In this document: positions 60,728 to 64,000 of the stretch, piece by piece
Position numbering within the stretch: position 1 is the stretch's first letter
Layout of the letters: each line of letters starts with the position of its first letter
Source of the DNA: an uncultured Capnocytophaga sp.
GTDB lineage: Bacteria; Bacteroidota; Bacteroidia; Flavobacteriales; Flavobacteriaceae
Reading direction: 5' to 3'
Assembly: GCF_937936315.1 (NCBI RefSeq)
Contig: NZ_CALGWU010000054.1
Location: 1 to 64,000 of the forward strand
Length of the DNA: 64,000 bases
Made by a program: the position numbers and the translations under genes
The notes under the pieces: model-generated
Databases searched by the model: none
Told to the model about the DNA's origin: nothing
The model's input: the letters and a program-made list of their open reading frames with translations, nothing else

Positions 60728-61918
60728 ATGAGTAGTATCATTATTCAGCATTTTGGGGCTATTAAAGAATGTAACACTCCTATAGAGATTAAAAAAGTAA
60801 CCTTTTTTATAGGTAATCAAGGTAGTGGTAAGAGTACTGTCGCTAAGTTAATAGCTACCTTTATGTGGATAGAAAAGGCTTTAGTACGAGGTGATTATGA
60901 TAAAAAATGGTTTAAGAGGAAAAATAGATTTCTAATTACTTTTTTACCATATCATCGCATTGAAAATTATCTAAAGGAAAATACTTTTATCCAATATAAA
61001 GGGGAAGCTTATATTATTACTTATGAGAATAAGTTTTTAAAGTTTGAGGAAAGGAAAAATAATAATTATTCTTTACCTCAGATAATGTATGTACCTTCTG
61101 AGCGAAACTTTATAGCTTATGTAAAAAAACCAAAAGAATTAAAACTATCTTCAGATGCCTTAAAAGAGTTCCTTACTGAATTTGATAATTCAAAAGAAAT
61201 AGTAAAAAATCTTTTGCTTCCCATAAACGATGTTATACTAGATTATGATAAGTTAAATGATACATTAAGTCTTAAAGGAGAAGATTATAAAATAAAACTA
61301 ACTGAGGCTTCGAGCGGTTTCCAATCTTTTGCTCCCATTTATATAGTATCAAATTATTTGGTTAATACAATAAAGAAAGATAGTGGAATAAAAGTTAGTA
61401 TGAGTGGAGAGGAAATAAATAGATTTAGGAAAGAAATAGAACAACTATACAAAGACAAACATTTGAGTGATGAACAAAAACGTATTGCTATTTCTGTATT
61501 ACCACAAAAATTCAACAAAACCTCCTTTGTCAATATAGTAGAAGAGCCAGAGCAAAACCTCTTTCCTACTTCGCAACGTGATATGCTTTATAGCTTGCTA
61601 AAAATCAACAATGAAATATCGGCTAATAAACTAATAATCACTACCCATAGTCCTTATTTAGTAAATTATGTATCAGTAGCCGTGGAAGCAGGAAAATTAA
61701 AAAAAGGAGTTACAGTAGAAAAAGAAGAACAACTCAATAAGATAGTACCTATTTCTTCAGTTGTAAATAGTGATGATTTGGCTATTTATCAGCTCAATGA
61801 AAAAGGCTCTGTTGAACTATTAGAAAGTTATGAAGGTATCCCTTCTGATGAGAATTTTCTAAATGATGAAATAGGACGTACTAACGAACTCTTTGCTGAC
61901 CTTTTAGACTTACAATAA
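60728..61918 (+). CDS. AAA ATPase of a predicted defence cassette
   Basis: 396 residues of the AAA_15/AAA_21 (OLD-like ABC) type. Walker A FFIGNQGSGKSTVAKL (GNQGSGKS at 29-36); an ABC-type signature EASSGFQSFAP (~197-207); Walker B VNIVEEPEQNLFP (~267-279) and the H-loop LIITTHSPYLVNYVS. There is no TOPRIM nuclease, as in OLD or GajA; the nuclease seems to be the next gene. Related ATPases act as sensors in Septu, PARIS and similar anti-phage systems. Stop and next start overlap by one base (TAATG). The DNA is AT-rich compared with sdh. Confidence 0.85.
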   Translation: MSSIIIQHFGAIKECNTPIEIKKVTFFIGNQGSGKSTVAKLIATFMWIEKALVRGDYDKKWFKRKNRFLITFLPYHRIENYLKENTFIQYKGEAYIITYENKFLKFEERKNNNYSLPQIMYVPSERNFIAYVKKPKELKLSSDALKEFLTEFDNSKEIVKNLLLPINDVILDYDKLNDTLSLKGEDYKIKLTEASSGFQSFAPIYIVSNYLVNTIKKDSGIKVSMSGEEINRFRKEIEQLYKDKHLSDEQKRIAISVLPQKFNKTSFVNIVEEPEQNLFPTSQRDMLYSLLKINNEISANKLIITTHSPYLVNYVSVAVEAGKLKKGVTVEKEEQLNKIVPISSVVNSDDLAIYQLNEKGSVELLESYEGIPSDENFLNDEIGRTNELFADLLDLQ

Positions 61919-62451
61919 TGGAGATAGATTTTTTAAATAGCCAATGTCAATCTGTTTCAAACAAGAAACGTTTTGGCTTATGCGATGAACAAGATAATAA
62001 AGAGCCTGCCTATCTTGATGAGCGAAACGGAGATAAATGGATTGCTGTAGTAGAGAATGAAGAATTAAAAGAAGTACATTTTATCGCTATTGATTATTGT
62101 ATAGATATTTGGCGAGATAAAGAAAAAAAAGAAATGGACAACCGCTGTGATGGTATGCTTTGGTATGATAAAGCTGTTGTTTTTGTAGAATTAAAAGAAA
62201 GAGTATCTAAGAAAAATACAAATGTTTGGGTAAAAGATGGTGAAAAACAATTAAAGCGTACTATTGAATATTTTGAGAAAACAGGACAAAGTGATAAATT
62301 TACAGAAAAACGCGCTTATATAGCTAATAAAGCCCATCCTATATTCAAAGAAAGTCAATTGCAAAAAATGAAAAGTTTTAAACAAGAAACTGGCTACACC
62401 TTGCGAATTGAAAACAGAATCAAAATACCATATATTAATACGCCTTCCTAA
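61918..62451 (+). CDS. Predicted PD-(D/E)XK nuclease-like protein
   Basis: 177 residues, cytosolic. The segment DNRCDGMLWYDKAVVFVELKER has Asp78, Glu91 and Lys93 in the spacing of the PD-(D/E)XK nuclease core (D ... E-x-K), followed by a helix with a Gln (GEKQLKRTIEYF), as in many restriction-type nucleases. It is co-translated with the ATPase, so they very likely form one system with the ATPase as sensor or loader. No named system is recognised; the alternative is a non-nuclease partner. Confidence 0.65.
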   Translation: MEIDFLNSQCQSVSNKKRFGLCDEQDNKEPAYLDERNGDKWIAVVENEELKEVHFIAIDYCIDIWRDKEKKEMDNRCDGMLWYDKAVVFVELKERVSKKNTNVWVKDGEKQLKRTIEYFEKTGQSDKFTEKRAYIANKAHPIFKESQLQKMKSFKQETGYTLRIENRIKIPYINTPS

Positions 62452-62463
62452 AATACGTTTCTT

Positions 62464-63228
62464 ATGAAAAGAATACTCTTTCTATTAATCGTTTCTCTAT
62501 TTGTGGCTAATTGCTGGCAGCCTTCTGATAAAAAGGAGAATAATGAAGCAACTCAAGCAAATGACATAAAAGAAAATCCTAAAGAGGATTTCGGCGAAGA
62601 AGAAATGTCTAAACAAAGTAATGATACTATTATTACTCCTAAAGATGTACAAGTAAATGAAGATGGCACTATTTTTTATGATCATCACCGACTCATTTAC
62701 ATCGAAAAAATTTCTGAACTTATAAAGAAAGTAGAAGATACTGAGATATTTAAGTTTAAAGAAATTTATAGATGTTACATCAATGAAGATGAATTAGAAG
62801 ATATGATCTTAGCTTTTGATAATAAGTATACTCATTTTTCAGCTACTGGAGATATCGATTGGACTGTTGCTCCCGTTATAGTGCTACTCAACAAAAGGGA
62901 TAATCTATATAACATGTCTTATAATTCAACAATTTACCCTAATTCTTTTGGAGATCACTTTGGCAACATCTCTATAAAGAACAATTTTTTTACTATTGAA
63001 TTATTTAATCAAGTACTTGAGAAATATGATTCTGAAAAGTACATCACTTTCAAATATGACGAACAGAAGAAGGATATTTTTCTTCATAGATATGGAGAGA
63101 TTATCAATTGGTGGGAAAGTAAACCTACTAACACCCAACTTACTAAAAAAGATTTTGGAGAAATATCTTTTGAAGAATACGATGAAGATGTGATAAAAGA
63201 ATTAGTTTATAGGGTAAAGAATAAATAA
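62464..63228 (+). CDS. Lipoprotein of the cassette
   Basis: 254 residues. Lipobox VANC near residue 17 (MKRILFLLIVSLFVANC), then a long acidic, disordered linker (KKENNEATQANDIKENPKED), then a folded domain with aromatic strands (DIDWTVAPVIVLLNKRDNLYN). No family is recognised. It starts 12 bases after the nuclease-like gene and shares the AT-rich composition, so it may belong to the same cassette; a lipoprotein is unusual in a two-gene ATPase-nuclease system and may be cargo only. Confidence 0.65.
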   Translation: MKRILFLLIVSLFVANCWQPSDKKENNEATQANDIKENPKEDFGEEEMSKQSNDTIITPKDVQVNEDGTIFYDHHRLIYIEKISELIKKVEDTEIFKFKEIYRCYINEDELEDMILAFDNKYTHFSATGDIDWTVAPVIVLLNKRDNLYNMSYNSTIYPNSFGDHFGNISIKNNFFTIELFNQVLEKYDSEKYITFKYDEQKKDIFLHRYGEIINWWESKPTNTQLTKKDFGEISFEEYDEDVIKELVYRVKNK

Positions 63229-63264
63229 AAAAACTGCCTCAGAATAAGTTGGGGCAGTTTTTTT
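63228..63264. terminator. Terminator after the cassette
   Basis: AAACTGCCTCAG...TTGGGGCAGTTT with seven T, almost the same as the sdh terminator 2.6 kb before. A-run on the other side makes it useful for the converging DUF4254 gene too. Confidence 0.88.
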
Positions 63265-63269
63265 ATCTC

Positions 63270-63875
63270 CTATTTACTTCCTCTCAGCACTGGGTTCAAT
63301 TCCTCATCGTTGTACATCTTCATTTGTTTATAGACCTTCATATATTTGCGACCTGCAGCAATATCGTCTAAAAGCTGGTTGAGAGCCGTTGAAAGGTCTT
63401 TTTTCTGTTCGAGGAGAACATTCAGTTTTTCTTGGCATTTAGCGCGATGCTCTGGGGTGGCATCGGGGCGGTTTACCTCTTCTTGCATATGATAAATTTT
63501 GAGTGCTAAAATCGAAAGCCTATCTACTGCCCACGCAGGACTCTCCGTATTGATAGTGGCTTCAGGTAGCGGTTTTACTTCCTTGTAAAAATCTAAGAAA
63601 TAACTATCAATATACTCCACCATATCGGTGCGATCTTGGTTAGAGGCATCAATTTTGCGTTTGAGGTCGAGGGCAGCCACTGGGTCGATATGTGGGTCGC
63701 GAATAATATCCTCATAATGCCATTGCACGGTGTCAATCCAATTTTTGCGATAAAGCAAGTGGTTTAGCAAGTCGGTAGACGGATAAGGATTGGTAAAAGG
63801 CTGGTACACATCGTCAGCTATGTGATACTGTGTGATGCTTTCTTCAAATATTTTAAAAGCTTTTTCTGAAAACAT
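63270..63875 (-). CDS. DUF4254 family protein
   Basis: 201 residues from the ATG at 63875. The frame opens up to 63995, but that extension crosses the promoter at 63893-63922. DUF4254 features: NPYPSTDLLNHLLYRKNWIDTVQWHYEDIIRDPHIDPVAAL, KRKIDASNQDRTDMVEYID and ESPAWAVDRLSILALKIYHM. Members of this family occur in Bacteroidota next to glycosyltransferase genes; the activity is unknown. It is cytosolic and helical. Confidence 0.85.
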   Translation of the reverse strand: MFSEKAFKIFEESITQYHIADDVYQPFTNPYPSTDLLNHLLYRKNWIDTVQWHYEDIIRDPHIDPVAALDLKRKIDASNQDRTDMVEYIDSYFLDFYKEVKPLPEATINTESPAWAVDRLSILALKIYHMQEEVNRPDATPEHRAKCQEKLNVLLEQKKDLSTALNQLLDDIAAGRKYMKVYKQMKMYNDEELNPVLRGSK

Positions 63876-63892
63876 AGTTATTAATTTTTGGG

Positions 63893-63922
63893 CAAATATA
63901 AAGTTTTTCTTTAATAAATCAA
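63893..63922 (-). promoter_or_regulatory. Promoter of the DUF4254 gene
   Basis: TTG (63922-63920), a 19-base spacer and TATATTTG (63900-63893) on the minus strand, 18 bases before the ATG. Confidence 0.7.
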
Positions 63923-63932
63923 ACCTTTTGCG

Positions 63933-63940
63933 TAACTTTG
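63933..63940 (+). promoter_or_regulatory. -7 box of the right-edge gene
   Basis: TAACTTTG on the plus strand, 20 bases before the ATG at 63961. Confidence 0.45.
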
Positions 63941-63960
63941 CCACAAATTTTAATTTTTCT

Positions 63961-64000
63961 ATGAAATACTTCACTTTTATTATCACTTTATTCACCCTCA
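63961..64000 (+). CDS. Start of an exported protein (partial)
   Basis: From the ATG at 63961 the frame reads MKYFTFIITLFTL before the window ends. This is a hydrophobic signal-peptide start, and the promoter box 20 bases upstream supports it. Nothing more can be said. Confidence 0.5.
   Translation, partial: MKYFTFIITLFTL

Noticed and set aside
63876..63995. N-terminal extension of the DUF4254 protein
   Set aside because: It crosses a consensus promoter and adds lysine-rich sequence not typical of the family.

Overview
The window looks like a chromosomal segment of a host-associated member of the Bacteroidota, most likely Flavobacteriaceae and plausibly Capnocytophaga. The signs are moderately AT-rich DNA, promoters of the Bacteroidota type (TTG, 19-21 bases, TAnnTTTG), SusC/SusD-type outer-membrane genes, many lipoproteins, a three-gene succinate dehydrogenase/fumarate reductase and a fused DAHP synthase-chorismate mutase. 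The species cannot be fixed from the sequence alone.

Positions 1-8429 (minus strand) hold about a dozen tightly packed, unrelated small genes: several SMI1/KNR4 (SUKH) proteins, a DUF4272 protein, an ankyrin protein and others. This is the layout of a polyimmunity locus, and one promoter at 8462-8491 could drive all of it. A divergent housekeeping run follows (8542-12100): a DUF6452 lipoprotein, a DUF6048 barrel, a TPR-like protein, Era and an FtsQ-like protein. A terminator separates it from a converging GH92 mannosidase-rfbB pair (12186-15439). From 15588 to 19336 lies a second, visibly AT-richer immunity cluster (Imm40-like, DUF5958, DUF1871, unknowns) containing degraded gene remnants and the frameshifted tail of an Rhs/YD-type toxin.

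Positions 19443-35879 (minus strand) form a complete fructan (levan-type) utilization locus: SusC, SusD, a DUF4960 surface glycan-binding protein, a GH32 endo-levanase-like enzyme, a GH32 exo-type enzyme, an MFS sugar importer, fructokinase and a hybrid two-component regulator with a periplasmic sugar-binding domain. Outer-membrane proteins would bind and import fructan pieces, the GH32 enzymes would cut them, and the importer and kinase would deliver fructose phosphate to the cell. A SemiSWEET sugar-transporter gene with its own promoter sits inside the locus, bracketed by two direct copies of an internally deleted IS1595-type element.

Positions 36169-40631 (plus) carry two lipoprotein/beta-barrel pairs; the second barrel is frameshifted just after its signal peptide. 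Copper handling follows (an AraC-type regulator and CopA), then a DAHP synthase-chorismate mutase, a Dyp-type peroxidase and an AddA/RecB-like helicase-nuclease. From 49218 to 56883 come a RecF-like ATPase, a YCF48-like lipoprotein, a helical protein, an orphan MoxR ATPase, a GH109-like enzyme, an unknown lipoprotein and a BioF-like enzyme. Succinate dehydrogenase/fumarate reductase occupies 57160-60625. Between two near-identical terminators (60653-60688 and 63228-63264) is an AT-rich cassette of an ATPase, a predicted PD-(D/E)XK nuclease and a lipoprotein, the best candidate here for an undescribed defence module. The window closes with a DUF4254 gene and the first codons of an exported protein.

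Intergenic DNA is rich in small repeats: heptanucleotide arrays at or next to stop codons, 9-bp arrays, GC-rich palindromes, and five ACTTA motifs spaced exactly 11 bp apart.
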